From NCBI GenBank assembly GCA_905196835.1, contig CAJJWN010000001.1, positions 62,001 to 126,000 of the forward strand: a DNA stretch of 64,000 bases, in the 5' to 3' direction. Source of the DNA: an uncultured Prevotella sp. (lineage in GTDB: Bacteria > Bacteroidota > Bacteroidia > Bacteroidales > Bacteroidaceae). The notes under the pieces are model-generated. The model was not told the DNA's origin. It searched no databases and was given only the letters and a program-made list of their open reading frames with translations. Shown piece after piece: positions 45,105 through 55,270 of the stretch (position 1 is the stretch's first letter; the number at the start of each line of letters is the position of its first letter). The translations under genes and the position numbers were made by a program.

Positions 45105-46387
45105 TCCTTGTTATCCTTGAGCGTTACGAGCACTTTGTCGATGCGCACGCCGTCCATGTCAACTATTTCAAGGTTAAAACAGTTCCATTCGGTGCGCTCC
45201 CCGGCTTGCGGTATGTGCTTCAGCTGCTCGATGATGAGGCCTGCCAGCGTGTTGTAGTCTTGCTGCTCGCTGTCGTAAAGGTCCTCCTTGTCGAAGTAAG
45301 AGAGGAAGTCGTAGAACGAGCATTGGCCGTCAACAAGCCAGCTTTCGGAGCCTTCGCGCTTCACGATTTCGGGCTCTTCGGCCACTCCGTCGATGTTGCC
45401 GACAAGGCCTTCGAGTATGTCGCGCAGGGTGACTATGCCTTGGAAGCTGCCGAACTCGTCGCAGATGAACGCCTGCGTGAGGCGTTTCTCCTTCATCTGT
45501 TCGAGTGCCTTGTACACGCTCATGTTCTCGTAGAAGTACACGGCGGGGTGCATCAGGGCCTTCAGGTTGGTCTTCTCGCCGTCGAGGCGGAAGAGCAAAT
45601 CCTTCAGCAGCACCACTCCGAGGATGTTGTCTATGCCACGGTCGATGAGGGGGTATGCCTCGAACAGGTTGTCGGTGATTACCTGCTTGATTTCCTCGTT
45701 GGTCATGCTTACGTCGAGGGTCACGACATCAGAGCGGTGTGTCATTATGGAGTCTACGGTCAGGTCGCCGAGCATGAAGACGCGTTCGACGATGTCCTGC
45801 TCCACTTCCTGCACTTCGCCGTCTTCCTTTCCTTCCTGTACGATTGACTTGATGTCTTCCTCCGTCACCTTCGTCTCCGCGTCCTTTACACCGAGAAGGT
45901 TAACCATGGCCTCGGTGCTCTTGGATAGTATCCACACGAACGGCCCCGCGATGACCGAGAGCACGTACATCGGGCGTGCTATTACTTTTGACACCCGCTC
46001 GGCCACGCTCATGCCGATGCGCTTGGGAACGAGCTCGCCGAAGACTATTGTGAGGTAAGTTACGATGATGACTATCAGGCCCTGGGCCAGGGGGTAGGCC
46101 CAACGCTCGGCCATGCCAAGGCTCTCGAACACGTCGGAGAAGCGCCCGGAGATGGTTGCGCCTGAATAGATACCGGTGAGGATGCCTATGAGCGTGATGC
46201 CTATTTGCACCGTGGAGAGGAAGCGGTCAGGGTCGTTTGCCAGGCGCAGGGCCGTGCGTGCGCCCCTGCTGCCCTTCTTTTCGTCGTTGGATAAAGTTGT
46301 TTTTCTTGCCTGGATTACTGCTATCTCTGACATGGCAAATATGCCATTGAGCAATATCAATAGCAGGATGATGAAAATTTCGTCCAT
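45098..46387 (-). CDS. CNNM/CorC-HlyC family membrane protein (DUF21 + CBS)
   Basis: 429 residues from the ATG at 46387. DUF21 membrane domain with about four helices (ILLLILLNGIFAMSEIAVI at the start), two CBS domains (~190-320; VDSIMTHRSDVVTLD, FICDEFGSFQGIVTLRDILEGLVG), and a C-terminal CorC_HlyC domain. The family is linked to Mg2+ efflux or tolerance, sometimes annotated as hemolysin. Transcribed from a repeat-borne promoter with two tandem copies upstream. Confidence 0.92.
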   Translation of the reverse strand: MDEIFIILLLILLNGIFAMSEIAVIQARKTTLSNDEKKGSRGARTALRLANDPDRFLSTVQIGITLIGILTGIYSGATISGRFSDVFESLGMAERWAYPLAQGLIVIIVTYLTIVFGELVPKRIGMSVAERVSKVIARPMYVLSVIAGPFVWILSKSTEAMVNLLGVKDAETKVTEEDIKSIVQEGKEDGEVQEVEQDIVERVFMLGDLTVDSIMTHRSDVVTLDVSMTNEEIKQVITDNLFEAYPLIDRGIDNILGVVLLKDLLFRLDGEKTNLKALMHPAVYFYENMSVYKALEQMKEKRLTQAFICDEFGSFQGIVTLRDILEGLVGNIDGVAEEPEIVKREGSESWLVDGQCSFYDFLSYFDKEDLYDSEQQDYNTLAGLIIEQLKHIPQAGERTEWNCFNLEIVDMDGVRIDKVLVTLKDNKEN

Positions 46388-46414
46388 TAATGGTTGCACA
46401 TATTGTTTCCGCTG

Positions 46415-46552
46415 CAAAGATAGTGCAAATCGAGCGAAATGCAAAATAAAAGCGAGTGAAACGTGCTTTTATTTTCATTTCCGAGATGCCGCCTATCTTA
46501 TCCAAAGATAGTGTAATTCGAGTGAAATGCAAAATAAATGCCGCTTTTACTT
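46415..46552 (-). promoter_or_regulatory. Two tandem repeat-borne promoters upstream of the CorC-family gene
   Basis: Minus strand: TTTG (46442-46445), 19 bases, TATCTTTG (46415-46422); and again TTTG (46530-46533), 19 bases, TATCTTTG (46503-46510). The two units are 88 bases apart and share the AAAATAAAAGCGAGTGAAAC hairpin. Confidence 0.85.
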
Positions 46553-46594
46553 GCATTTATTTTAATTTACGGCACGCCGTGCGGCCCTGCTGAC

Positions 46595-46637
46595 AGTGCC
46601 GGGCGGCATTCCGCTGCAAGGAACGCCGCCCGGCACT
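46595..46637. terminator. GC-rich hairpin after the DUF2582 gene
   Basis: AGTGCCGGGCGGC (46595-46607) pairs with GCCGCCCGGCACT (46625-46637). There is no good T-run on the minus strand, so it may be a weak terminator or an RNA-stabilising stem. Confidence 0.55.
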
Positions 46638-46672
46638 AAAAGGGGAAAGACGGGTGGAAAGCCGCCATGCGG

Positions 46673-46891
46673 TCAATAGTAATGCTCCTGGTAAATTTCA
46701 AGGAACATGGCTCCGCCGTCTGACTCGAAGGATATCTTGTCCTCGCGGCCCAGCCAGCCCACGGCCAGTCCCAGCTCTACGGGCGTGAGGCCTGTGGCGA
46801 TTAAGAGTTCGTCCCATGAAAGCCGCCTGTTAACCAGTGTGCGCCACACCAGTCCGGCATTCTCTCCGATAACAGTCTTGTTAATATCCAT
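46673..46891 (-). CDS. DUF2582 winged-helix protein
   Basis: 72 residues (MDINKTVIGENAGLVWRTL...). Small winged helix-turn-helix of the DUF2582 family: LSWDELLIATGLTPVELGLAVGWLGREDKI covers the helix-turn-helix, with a C-terminal beta wing and FLEIYQEHYY. Members are widespread in Bacteroidetes and of unknown target. Upstream of the CorC-family gene but separated by a hairpin and that gene's own promoters, so probably independent. Confidence 0.87.
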   Translation of the reverse strand: MDINKTVIGENAGLVWRTLVNRRLSWDELLIATGLTPVELGLAVGWLGREDKISFESDGGAMFLEIYQEHYY

Positions 46892-47142
46892 AGTTACAAT
46901 CTTTAAGTTAAACAGTCACATGCTACATATATACATTATTTATCGCGTCCACAAAGTAACAAAATAAAATTTACAAAACGGCAAAAAAGTGGATAATTTT
47001 TGGCTACAAACGCAAAATAGCACATTCTTACGGTGAAACGGAATATGCGTTGTACAAGACGGCTTGCGGCTTACGGTAATGCCGGAGGCCGTCTTTCTAC
47101 GCAAGTTCGGTATAACACAGTGTCGCAATAATCTGTATTTAA

Positions 47143-47264
47143 GCTGTCGGTAGCTATCTGTCATTCCGCGCTCCGACGCGGAATCCAGTACCAAAGGGTT
47201 TGGATGAACAGGTTGCGAACGCTGGATTCCGCGTCGGAGCGCGGAATGACAGTTACCGACTGGC
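47143..47264. repeat. Long hairpin element, copy 2 (GTCATTCCGCG family)
   Basis: Arms CTGTCATTCCGCGCTCCG... (about 47158-47187) and complement (47224-47252), extended outward by GTCGGTAGCT / AGTTACCGAC. The loop carries ACAGGTTGCGAACGC. REP copy 7 begins 64 bases later. Confidence 0.85.
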
Positions 47265-47327
47265 TGATTAAAGCTGAGATTATTATCATATTATCATTAC
47301 ATCGAACTCACGTGCGGGCGTGCCGGA

Positions 47328-47410
47328 GACGGTCTTTCGCCGTGTAAAAGGCGGTCTTTCGGCTTGCAAAAGGCCGCCTTTCAGAGCGCGAAAGACGGCC
47401 TTTTGCATTG
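47328..47410. repeat. REP-like array copy 7
   Basis: Modules GAGACGGTCTTTCG, AAAAGGCGGTCTTTCGG, AAAAGGCCGCCTTTCAG and AAAGACGGCCTTTTGC; lacks a clear terminal palindrome. A partial module pair lies earlier at about 47055-47105. Confidence 0.78.
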
Positions 47411-47542
47411 TAAACAAATGTGTGTGAATTTGCTATAGATTATTATAAAAGGTGTATTCTGTAAGCAATGCTGAAAGCAAAACACCTGTAAAATGTAACA
47501 GTTTTGCACGCATCGCCCGTAAGGCGGACTGCTGCCGCCCCG

Positions 47543-50500
47543 TCAACGGGTAAGCGAGAACTTGAGGCTAAGGCCGAAGTCCTGCGTGGTCGTAGGGTAA
47601 CTGCTCGACGATAGCAGCGGAGTATTGGTCTGGCGGTCGTAGTAGAAGCTCATGGTAAGCAGGCGCGAGAGGGTGTAGTCGGCCGAGAAGGAGAGCTTGA
47701 AGGCCGTGTTGCCGCTGCTTGCCGAGCTTGTCATCGTGGCTATGTCGCGGCAGATGGAGGCCTGCTTGCGGTACGACAGGTCGAGCCGCAGGTTGAGGTC
47801 GGTGTTGAAGCCGCTGCCGCGCGCGGTTGAAGATGTTGACGAAGAATTGTTGTTTTGCCGTCCTGCGTTGCTTGAGCGCACGCGGCGGCGACGGCGTCCG
47901 CCGAAGAGCTTGAAGTTGTTTATCTTGTAGCTCATGCCCACCACCCAGTCGTTGCTCACGGCCTCGTTCACCTGTATGCTCGTCATGCTGAGGCTGAGCA
48001 CGCGCGTCTTGCGGTACTCCAGCTTGCAGGTAAGGTTGTTGTGGAAGGTCATGTCTATGCCCAGCAGCGGCGAGAAGGCCTCGTTTATGCTGACGGTGCT
48101 CACGTTGAACATGCTGCCCGGCACGGGGTTGCCCGTAGTGGCGTCGCTGATGAAGCCCAGGCCGTTCATGTATTCCTGGAACGTGGAGTACGAGCTGTAC
48201 GAGCCTACGGCGTAGATGCTCTTGTAAGAGTGGTTGATGTTGAAGCTCTTGAACACGTCGTTGAACCACGGCAGCTGCACCAGTCCGCTGTAACGCAGCG
48301 TCCAGTTGGGCAGCAGGCGCGCCAGCGTGGGGAATATTGAGAGCGACTTGCCGCCCATTGACGTGTACGCCGAGAGGAACGCGGGCACCATTACGTCTGC
48401 GCTGTACTTGCTTACGGTGCCGTTGGCCGGGTCGAAGGGCTTTCCGGCCAGGGCCGTCCCGGCGGGATAAGTGGCTCCGGCGTACTGCGCTTCGACGCGG
48501 TCGCGGAAGCCGTCGAGCGAGCGGCAAAACTTCTCGAACGTCTTTGAGTGGTAGCCGTTCTTGGCGTCGCCCATGCCCTCGAACGCGCTGCCGAGGCTGA
48601 TTGTGGTCATGGTGAGCGTGCCGCTCTGCGTCGTCGGACTGCCCTGATACATGTACTGTATGCTTTTCGACTTGGTTTCGGTGCGGCTGGCGTTGAGGTC
48701 TATCTTCAGGTTTTTCACCGGTTCGAGCGTCATGCGCAGCTGAAAGTCCTCGGTGAGGCTGGTCGTCGCCGGTGTAGCCACGCTGTCGGCCATGAGCAGC
48801 CAGCCGCGTTCGGCGGCCTTGTCGATGTAGCTGTCGCCTGCAAAACCGAACGCGAAGCCCACTCCCGGAGCCATGATGTCGCCGCCGCGCTGGCCGAACA
48901 TGTCGCCCACCTCGGGCATGAAGCCTGGCAGGTACATGCTGTACTGGTTGCGGTAGGAGAAGCTTACGTTGCGCACAAGCATCAGTCCGCGCGCCACGCA
49001 CTGCGCCGCCTTGTACCACTTGGAGTCTTCCAGCGGGGCTTTCGGCGTGACGGTAAGCTTCAGCGTGGTGGCCGTGTCAACCTTGTTGACGATGCGTATG
49101 CGGTTGTTGTCGAGCTTTTTGTATTTCAGGCGGAAGGTCTTGCCGTCCTTGGTCTTGGCGCTTACCATGAGGCGGCGGCTCTTCTTGCCGTGCGACACGA
49201 CGAGCTGCGTGTCGGGCATGAGCACTATTTCCTTCTCGAAGCTGCGCTTGTTCTTTGGCAATACTTTCTTCTCCTTGTCGCCGTCCTTGTCGTCCTTGCC
49301 GCCTTTGCGCGCCGTCCTGGCGTTACGCTGGTTGCGCCTTCTCGACGAAGAGAGGCGCTGGCTGCGCGCCGTTTTGTTGAAGCGGTCGTTGGTTTTCTTG
49401 AGGAACGGCACGTGGTTGTACAGCCTCTCTAAGTTGAACGTGCCGTTGATGTTGTACTGGCGGTTCATCGTTACCGAGTTGCCGAGAGACGTTCCATCCT
49501 CAAGTTCCGTGCCGCGCGTCCAGTTGTAGGTGGCGTTATAGTTGCCGTCGGCGTTAATCCAGTCGAATATCGGCACGAGGTTGAGCGGCAGCTGGTATGA
49601 AGCCGTGAACGTCTGGTTGTAGTCCAGCGGGCGGCCGAAGTCCTTTATGCTCGTCCATACGGAGTCTTTCCATGCCGAGTAGCGGTCGGGGTAAAGGTCT
49701 TTGTTCACCGGCGTGTAGGGCGTTTCTATCTCTGCGTTGGTCGCGCTGGTGAAGTTCATGTGCAGGTTCTTTGTCAAGTCCCAGCGCACGGAGAACGACC
49801 TGTTCCACAAGAACTGCTCGCTGAACGTGAGCGGCAGCATGTTCCCCTCGGCGCTTTCCATGTCGCGCTCCTGCAACTCGTAGTAGTTGCGCGTCATCTC
49901 GGTGTCGAACGCAATGTTCTGTGGCAGCCAATTAAGTCCGAAACGCTTTAATATGTCATACCATTTACTGCGGCTCTTGATTAGCTTCTTAAACGGTTCG
50001 AAGGGCTTGTACACGGGCGTATAGCTGTAGTTCAACGCCCCGCGCCAGTTGTCTTCCTTCTCGTACACGGTGGTCTCTCCGCTTGTATAGCTGTGGCTGT
50101 GGCTGTAGCTGAACGAGAAGTTGGCCGGGTCGTATGGCATGGGATGCCGCTTGGTCTGTATGCCTACACGCACGTTTGAGAGCGAAAAGTTGGTATTGGT
50201 GGTCTTTGTCACGGCTATGCGCTCCACCGAGTCGCGCTCATGCTTGTCGCCGATGGCGTCGAGCGACTCGTCAAGCAGCATGTCGGTGTCGAGCGGATTG
50301 TACTTCGGGCGCGTCTCTTCTTTCGTTATAGAGTAATAAAGAGGTGCGCTGACCTTGGCCTTGTCGGGGAAGAAGCGGCCAAGCTCTATGTTCGCCGTGA
50401 AGCTGTATGTCTTGTAGTCGTCCTGCGAACGCTCGGCCACGCCGTCCTCTATGCCGCCGAAGCCGTCGGTGACAATCTTGCCCGTGGCGTTCAGCGAGCC

Positions 50501-53500
50501 GATATCTGAGAGCTGTACGTTCAGCGCACCCTGCGCCGCCCAGCCTCCGGTGTTGTTGTATTCCTTAAGCCTAAGCTCGTTGACCCACACCTCTCCCGAC
50601 TTTGTTTCGCCCGAAAGGTTGCGCACTCCAATCATCATCGTCTTCACTTCGCCGAGCGTCGGGTTGCCCACTATGCTGATTTTGTTGTTTGGCTTGTCCT
50701 CGTCGTATGCGGTGTACGGTACGCTGAACGACGCCAGTCCTTGTGACTTGGCCGTGTTGCGGGCCTTCTTCAGGTCGGTGAACACGCTCAACGGTATGTC
50801 GAGCATGTTCTCTTCGGGCCATACGGCACGGGCATCCTCCAAAGAAAATCGTCCGTAAACCCCGGGCGCAGTAAGCTTCAGGGGAATTTCGTATTCGTAA
50901 TAGTTGCTGCGGTAGTCGCTTCCCAAGCGGATGAACACGGCCAGCTGGTTGTCTGCAAGGTTGGTGGTGTTCTGCTCGAAGGCGTTGGCGTGCACGAACA
51001 TCTCAAGCCGTTTGTACTGGCGCAGGTCGAGAGTGGTGTTCTTGTAGACGGCCTTCGCCTCGTTGGTGGAGAAGTTGTTGACCGTAAAGCTCAATGCCTG
51101 CTCGTTCTCCTCGGCCAGCTGCGGCTGCGTAGGGTCTTGCTCGCGGGTGATGCCCGGCGGCAAGATGTAGTTTACGGGGCTCTTGTCGTTGTTCTCCTCG
51201 ATGTTCACCGCGCTGACAGACATGCTTCCGCTTTCGTGCGAAGTGTTGTCAAGCGGCTGCTCGTACGTGCGCCATTCGCCGCGCACAAGGTCCAAGGTGG
51301 CGAAACGGAGCACGACGGGCTTCTGAAAATCGGTGAGGAACATGCGCATGAAACGTATCGAAGAGAAGTCGTTTATGGAGCCGACGCGTGTCTCGAAGTC
51401 GTCCAGCGGTATGCGGAACTGGTACCAAGTGGCATGTCCAGGCTTGCCGTTGCGCAGCCTCGGAGACGTTTCGCGCTTGTCAACGATGAAGTTCCGGCCC
51501 ACGACAAAGTCTTCCGGGCGCATGGATATGCGGTACTGGTAGTAGTTTTCGTACTCGTTGAGGGTGTAATCCTGGTTTATGTCCTCCACGTCGGGCGTGG
51601 TCTTGTACGACGTATCGTAGCTTTCCGTGCGGTCGTTGCTGTCGGGCGAGTTGCCTTGCGGATTGTTTATGCGCTTGTAACGGTACAGGATTGGAGCCTC
51701 GATTCGGTCGAAATCAGAGCCTCGGAAATAGTGGTAGTCGTCGTTGGCAGGGTCGTTCATTATTGAATCGAGCTGCGCCGGCGACACACGTCCTTGTATT
51801 GCAGACAGGAATTCCTGGTAAGGGCCGAACTCACGTTCCTCCGCATCGGTCAAGCCATTATAGCCAACGTCCTGCAACTCACGGGAACCGTCGGTCGTGG
51901 CGAAGGCGTATGTCACTGTGGCCTGTGTCGGAATTTTGCCCCATTGGGTAGTAGTGAAGCTCTGAGAGCCGTCCACAGGCATTCCGCTTTCATAAAACTT
52001 GCGGCCGTCACGCAGTATGTCCTCGCTCACTTCGCCAAGGTTTATGTACAAGTCGCCGCCATATTGGTTGGCGTCAGGTTGTTCGTTTGAATAAATGAAG
52101 GGGTCAAGCAGCCAAAATTCGATGTACTCTATGTTGGCCGTCTCGAAGTCGCTGGTGTCCAGCTTGCGCATCATTCCGCCCCAACGGCGTTGCGGATTAG
52201 GCAGCGTTCCGTTGTAATTGAGGTTCGGGTCGAAGTTGTACGGGCCGCGTTCGTCGGGATAATACGCGAGGTTAAGTATCGGAAGCGTTGACGTTACGCT
52301 GTTGTAAGAGTTGTTACCACGGTTCGGGAACAGCTCTCGGGTGTTCACTTCGCGCACATAGTAATTGCTAAGCTGGTCGAGGTCGCTCTTTATATGGGCG
52401 GGCGTAAGCGACGAACTGCGGCGCGTAAACAGGGGGTCGATGGTGTACCAGGCCAGCAACGCGCGGTTGTAACCGCTCTGCAAGGTGGTCTTGTCGCTCT
52501 GTTCGGGGAACATGGAAGGCACGCTTGAAAGCACCCACGATGTCGGAGTAGACACGTCGATGGCGTTTTTCGTGTTCTCGAAGTCGTCAATGTACGAGGC
52601 GTTGTCCTGCACTCCACCGGCCTGTCCGGCAATAAGCTGGGCGAACTCGCCGGTAAACGAGATTTGCGATGGCTGCGTACAGTGCAGGAAAGGCAGCTTG
52701 TCGAGCATGTTGGTGAGCCACTGGCTCTCGTGCTTCCAGTTGATGTTAAGTCCCCAAAGGGTGTTGTTCAGCGGCTCGGAGCCCATCGATACCTTTGTGG
52801 TAAGCGCCTGTTCAGACAAGTGCTGGATTGTTCCGCTAATCTGGAAGTTCTTTGAAAAGTCGTATTGCCAGTTCAGTCCGAAGAATGTCTTGCGCTCCTG
52901 GGCGTAGTCGGTGTTGCTCTCGAACGAGGCGTTGATTGCCGTTCCCGCGTCGATAAGGCTCTGGTTAAGGATTGTAACCTCGCCCGAAGAGTAGTCAACG
53001 GTATAGTCCGAGCCTTCGGTGAGCGTCACTCCGCCTGCGGTAACCACCACGGAGCCTTGCGGAATGTTGTAGGCTCCGAGCGAGATCACGTTTGCCAGCG
53101 TGCCTCGGAACTGTCCGCTTATCATGTACTTGTTCTTTTCGGCTATCTGCTTGGCGATGGTCTTGGTCGAGTCGTACAGCTCCGTGTAGCTGTACCGGGC
53201 CGCTACGTCGGGCGCAACGCCGCGGCTTGTCAGCGCGGTGTACATGTATTCGCCGAAAGGCTCTGCCTTGGGGAAGAACACGCGGCCGTTACTTACCGTG
53301 TAACCGTCAACATAGTCAAAGTAGCCGTTGCTGTTCGCCTTGTTGTTATTGTCCAGACGGTCGGCTCCGATGAGGCGTATTATGGGCAGGCTCTTCACCT
53401 GTTGCTCGGGTATATAAGAAAGGTAGACGCCCGTAGTGTCGCTCTGGTACTTCACGTCGAGGCGAAATTTCTCTTTCTCCACCGACGAAGCAAGGTAGTA

Positions 53501-55135
53501 GACGTTCTTCATCATCAAGTCCCAGTTGCCCTGTTGGGGGTTGTTGCTGGTGTTCTTGAGCGACTTTACGAAAAGAGCCTGGCCCACGTCCTGTATGTCT
53601 GACGCGAACTCGCCCACCTGGTAGGTCACTCCGCCGTAAGTATATTCGTATGCAACGGCGATAACCTGGTCGGTCTGCAACGACGACTTAAGCGACACGT
53701 AGCCTAAAGCCGTGTTGACGGTGTACTCCGAACTGTTGAGCAGGCGCGCGCTTTCAAGTTTCTCATAGTCAACTCCGCCCATGAAGCCGGGCACGGCGTC
53801 GAGCACGGACGACGTCTGGTTGATGTCGCGCGCCGCCGCATATGATGTCACCATGGTGCTGTATTCGTTGTTGGCCGAGTTCGACGGCACGGGCTGTCCC
53901 GTCGTTCCCCACATAGGGTTGCTTACCTTCTGGTTCTCGCCGAGGTCGGTAAGGGCGACGATGTCGCGCGAGTTGGTAGTGTTTCCGGTCTTGTTGGTGA
54001 CCCAAATCTCCACGCGGTTGATGGTAATTCCCGTCGTAACGTTGGGCAGGCGCGACATTCCTTCGTCATACCTGTCGCGGAAATAGCGCGAGAGGAAGAA
54101 GTGGCGGTTCTCCTCGTATTCGGTAACGTCGAACTCGAAGGCGGTGAACTGCGTGCCGCCTTTCGACGAAACGCTCTTCGAGGACGACTTTTTCTGTGAC
54201 ACTACGGTCTGCAACGACAGCTTGCCAAACTGCAAGTCGGTGCGTATGCCGAACAAAGACGACGCGCCGTTGACAAGCGACGAGTTGCTGGGAAACGACA
54301 CATTGCCGCCCTCGACGAGCTTTATTATTTCGTCCTCCTTGCCCTCGTACTTGAGCTTGAGGTTCTGCGAGTCGAAGTCGAACGTCGCGTCGGTGTTGTA
54401 GTTGAGGTTCATGTTTACCTTGTCGCCCACCTTTCCATTGACGCTAAGGTTGATTTTCTCGTCGAAGTCCATCGTCGTTGTCTTGCGGTTGCGTATGGGC
54501 AGCGACGGGTTGTCGATGTTTTTCAGCGTGGCTCCGAACTTCAGCTCGGCCGTTCCCTGCGTCTTTATGCGCACGCCGCCGGGTCCGAAGATTTTTTCTG
54601 CCGGCCCGAGGTCGAAGTGCATGTCGGCGAACGAGAACTTGTCCTTGCCCCCTTCCTTTATGAGCGTGTCGTTCTTCTGGCGGAAAAAGCGGTCAAACTC
54701 GCGCTTCTCGCTCCACTTGCGGTACTCCTGCGGCGTCATCATGATAGGCGTTGACAGGTAACCGTCACCCATTTTGGAGCCAATGAAGTATCGGTCGAGC
54801 GAGTCGTCGTACTCTACTTCCTGCTTTATGTTGTCGGGCAGGGTAAGGTCGGCGGCCTGTTTGTCAAGGTCTTGCTCGGTTAGGGGCGTGATGCGCTGTA
54901 TTTTCCACCGCGGATGCAGCAGCGAGTCGGGTATGGTGTCGTCCTCGACCATGATTACGGGGCTTACCACGGTTACCCTCCGGGCCGTGTCCTGGCGGCT
55001 GCCTTGTGGCGCTGAGGGCTGCGGCGTGCGTGTGCGCCGCGTCAGGTCGTCCTGCGGATAAGGCACGGTCAGGGCGTAGCTTGCCACACTAACGGCAAGC
55101 AACAGCAGCAGAAGTCCGTATAAGATTTTCCTCAT
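47543..55135 (-). CDS. sprA: Type IX secretion outer-membrane translocon SprA (SOV)
   Basis: 2530 residues from the ATG at 55135 (signal peptide MRKILYGLLLLLLAVSVAS). SprA is a giant single-chain beta-barrel forming the protein-conducting pore of the type IX secretion system. Seen: alternating aromatic/polar beta strands along most of the length, the SprA_N type blocks (IKTQGTAELKFGATLKNIDN; FDEKINLSVNGKVGDKVNMN; LKYEGKEDEIIKLVEGGNV) and a terminal FGLSLKFSLTR strand typical of outer-membrane barrels. A lysine/arginine-rich insertion lies near residues 1930-1970. Cotranscribed with ruvA upstream, a conserved Bacteroidetes pairing. No type IX cargo with a C-terminal sorting domain was identified in this window. 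Confidence 0.96.
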   Translation of the reverse strand: MRKILYGLLLLLLAVSVASYALTVPYPQDDLTRRTRTPQPSAPQGSRQDTARRVTVVSPVIMVEDDTIPDSLLHPRWKIQRITPLTEQDLDKQAADLTLPDNIKQEVEYDDSLDRYFIGSKMGDGYLSTPIMMTPQEYRKWSEKREFDRFFRQKNDTLIKEGGKDKFSFADMHFDLGPAEKIFGPGGVRIKTQGTAELKFGATLKNIDNPSLPIRNRKTTTMDFDEKINLSVNGKVGDKVNMNLNYNTDATFDFDSQNLKLKYEGKEDEIIKLVEGGNVSFPSNSSLVNGASSLFGIRTDLQFGKLSLQTVVSQKKSSSKSVSSKGGTQFTAFEFDVTEYEENRHFFLSRYFRDRYDEGMSRLPNVTTGITINRVEIWVTNKTGNTTNSRDIVALTDLGENQKVSNPMWGTTGQPVPSNSANNEYSTMVTSYAAARDINQTSSVLDAVPGFMGGVDYEKLESARLLNSSEYTVNTALGYVSLKSSLQTDQVIAVAYEYTYGGVTYQVGEFASDIQDVGQALFVKSLKNTSNNPQQGNWDLMMKNVYYLASSVEKEKFRLDVKYQSDTTGVYLSYIPEQQVKSLPIIRLIGADRLDNNNKANSNGYFDYVDGYTVSNGRVFFPKAEPFGEYMYTALTSRGVAPDVAARYSYTELYDSTKTIAKQIAEKNKYMISGQFRGTLANVISLGAYNIPQGSVVVTAGGVTLTEGSDYTVDYSSGEVTILNQSLIDAGTAINASFESNTDYAQERKTFFGLNWQYDFSKNFQISGTIQHLSEQALTTKVSMGSEPLNNTLWGLNINWKHESQWLTNMLDKLPFLHCTQPSQISFTGEFAQLIAGQAGGVQDNASYIDDFENTKNAIDVSTPTSWVLSSVPSMFPEQSDKTTLQSGYNRALLAWYTIDPLFTRRSSSLTPAHIKSDLDQLSNYYVREVNTRELFPNRGNNSYNSVTSTLPILNLAYYPDERGPYNFDPNLNYNGTLPNPQRRWGGMMRKLDTSDFETANIEYIEFWLLDPFIYSNEQPDANQYGGDLYINLGEVSEDILRDGRKFYESGMPVDGSQSFTTTQWGKIPTQATVTYAFATTDGSRELQDVGYNGLTDAEEREFGPYQEFLSAIQGRVSPAQLDSIMNDPANDDYHYFRGSDFDRIEAPILYRYKRINNPQGNSPDSNDRTESYDTSYKTTPDVEDINQDYTLNEYENYYQYRISMRPEDFVVGRNFIVDKRETSPRLRNGKPGHATWYQFRIPLDDFETRVGSINDFSSIRFMRMFLTDFQKPVVLRFATLDLVRGEWRTYEQPLDNTSHESGSMSVSAVNIEENNDKSPVNYILPPGITREQDPTQPQLAEENEQALSFTVNNFSTNEAKAVYKNTTLDLRQYKRLEMFVHANAFEQNTTNLADNQLAVFIRLGSDYRSNYYEYEIPLKLTAPGVYGRFSLEDARAVWPEENMLDIPLSVFTDLKKARNTAKSQGLASFSVPYTAYDEDKPNNKISIVGNPTLGEVKTMMIGVRNLSGETKSGEVWVNELRLKEYNNTGGWAAQGALNVQLSDIGSLNATGKIVTDGFGGIEDGVAERSQDDYKTYSFTANIELGRFFPDKAKVSAPLYYSITKEETRPKYNPLDTDMLLDESLDAIGDKHERDSVERIAVTKTTNTNFSLSNVRVGIQTKRHPMPYDPANFSFSYSHSHSYTSGETTVYEKEDNWRGALNYSYTPVYKPFEPFKKLIKSRSKWYDILKRFGLNWLPQNIAFDTEMTRNYYELQERDMESAEGNMLPLTFSEQFLWNRSFSVRWDLTKNLHMNFTSATNAEIETPYTPVNKDLYPDRYSAWKDSVWTSIKDFGRPLDYNQTFTASYQLPLNLVPIFDWINADGNYNATYNWTRGTELEDGTSLGNSVTMNRQYNINGTFNLERLYNHVPFLKKTNDRFNKTARSQRLSSSRRRNQRNARTARKGGKDDKDGDKEKKVLPKNKRSFEKEIVLMPDTQLVVSHGKKSRRLMVSAKTKDGKTFRLKYKKLDNNRIRIVNKVDTATTLKLTVTPKAPLEDSKWYKAAQCVARGLMLVRNVSFSYRNQYSMYLPGFMPEVGDMFGQRGGDIMAPGVGFAFGFAGDSYIDKAAERGWLLMADSVATPATTSLTEDFQLRMTLEPVKNLKIDLNASRTETKSKSIQYMYQGSPTTQSGTLTMTTISLGSAFEGMGDAKNGYHSKTFEKFCRSLDGFRDRVEAQYAGATYPAGTALAGKPFDPANGTVSKYSADVMVPAFLSAYTSMGGKSLSIFPTLARLLPNWTLRYSGLVQLPWFNDVFKSFNINHSYKSIYAVGSYSSYSTFQEYMNGLGFISDATTGNPVPGSMFNVSTVSINEAFSPLLGIDMTFHNNLTCKLEYRKTRVLSLSMTSIQVNEAVSNDWVVGMSYKINNFKLFGGRRRRRVRSSNAGRQNNNSSSTSSTARGSGFNTDLNLRLDLSYRKQASICRDIATMTSSASSGNTAFKLSFSADYTLSRLLTMSFYYDRQTNTPLLSSSSYPTTTQDFGLSLKFSLTR

Positions 55136-55151
55136 CAGCAAAACTGAACTA

Positions 55152-55262
55152 AATGAATAATGTATAATGAATAATGAAAAATCCGGCTTGCGCCTTGTCG
55201 GGATATATTAATTCATGCCACAACCGCGCACCATTTTTCACTATTCATTTTTCATTATCCAT
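55152..55262. repeat. Tandem-oligomer hairpin h (AATGAATAATG type)
   Basis: TGAATAATGTATAATGAATAATGAAAAAT pairs loosely with ATTTTTCACTATTCATTTTTCATTATCC; it sits inside the ruvA-sprA transcript. Confidence 0.7.
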
Positions 55263-55270
55263 TTTCATAC

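Noticed and set aside
47568..49019. 483-codon frame inside the sprA 3' part
   Set aside because: Out-of-frame shadow of sprA; the sprA frame carries the expected C-terminal barrel strand.
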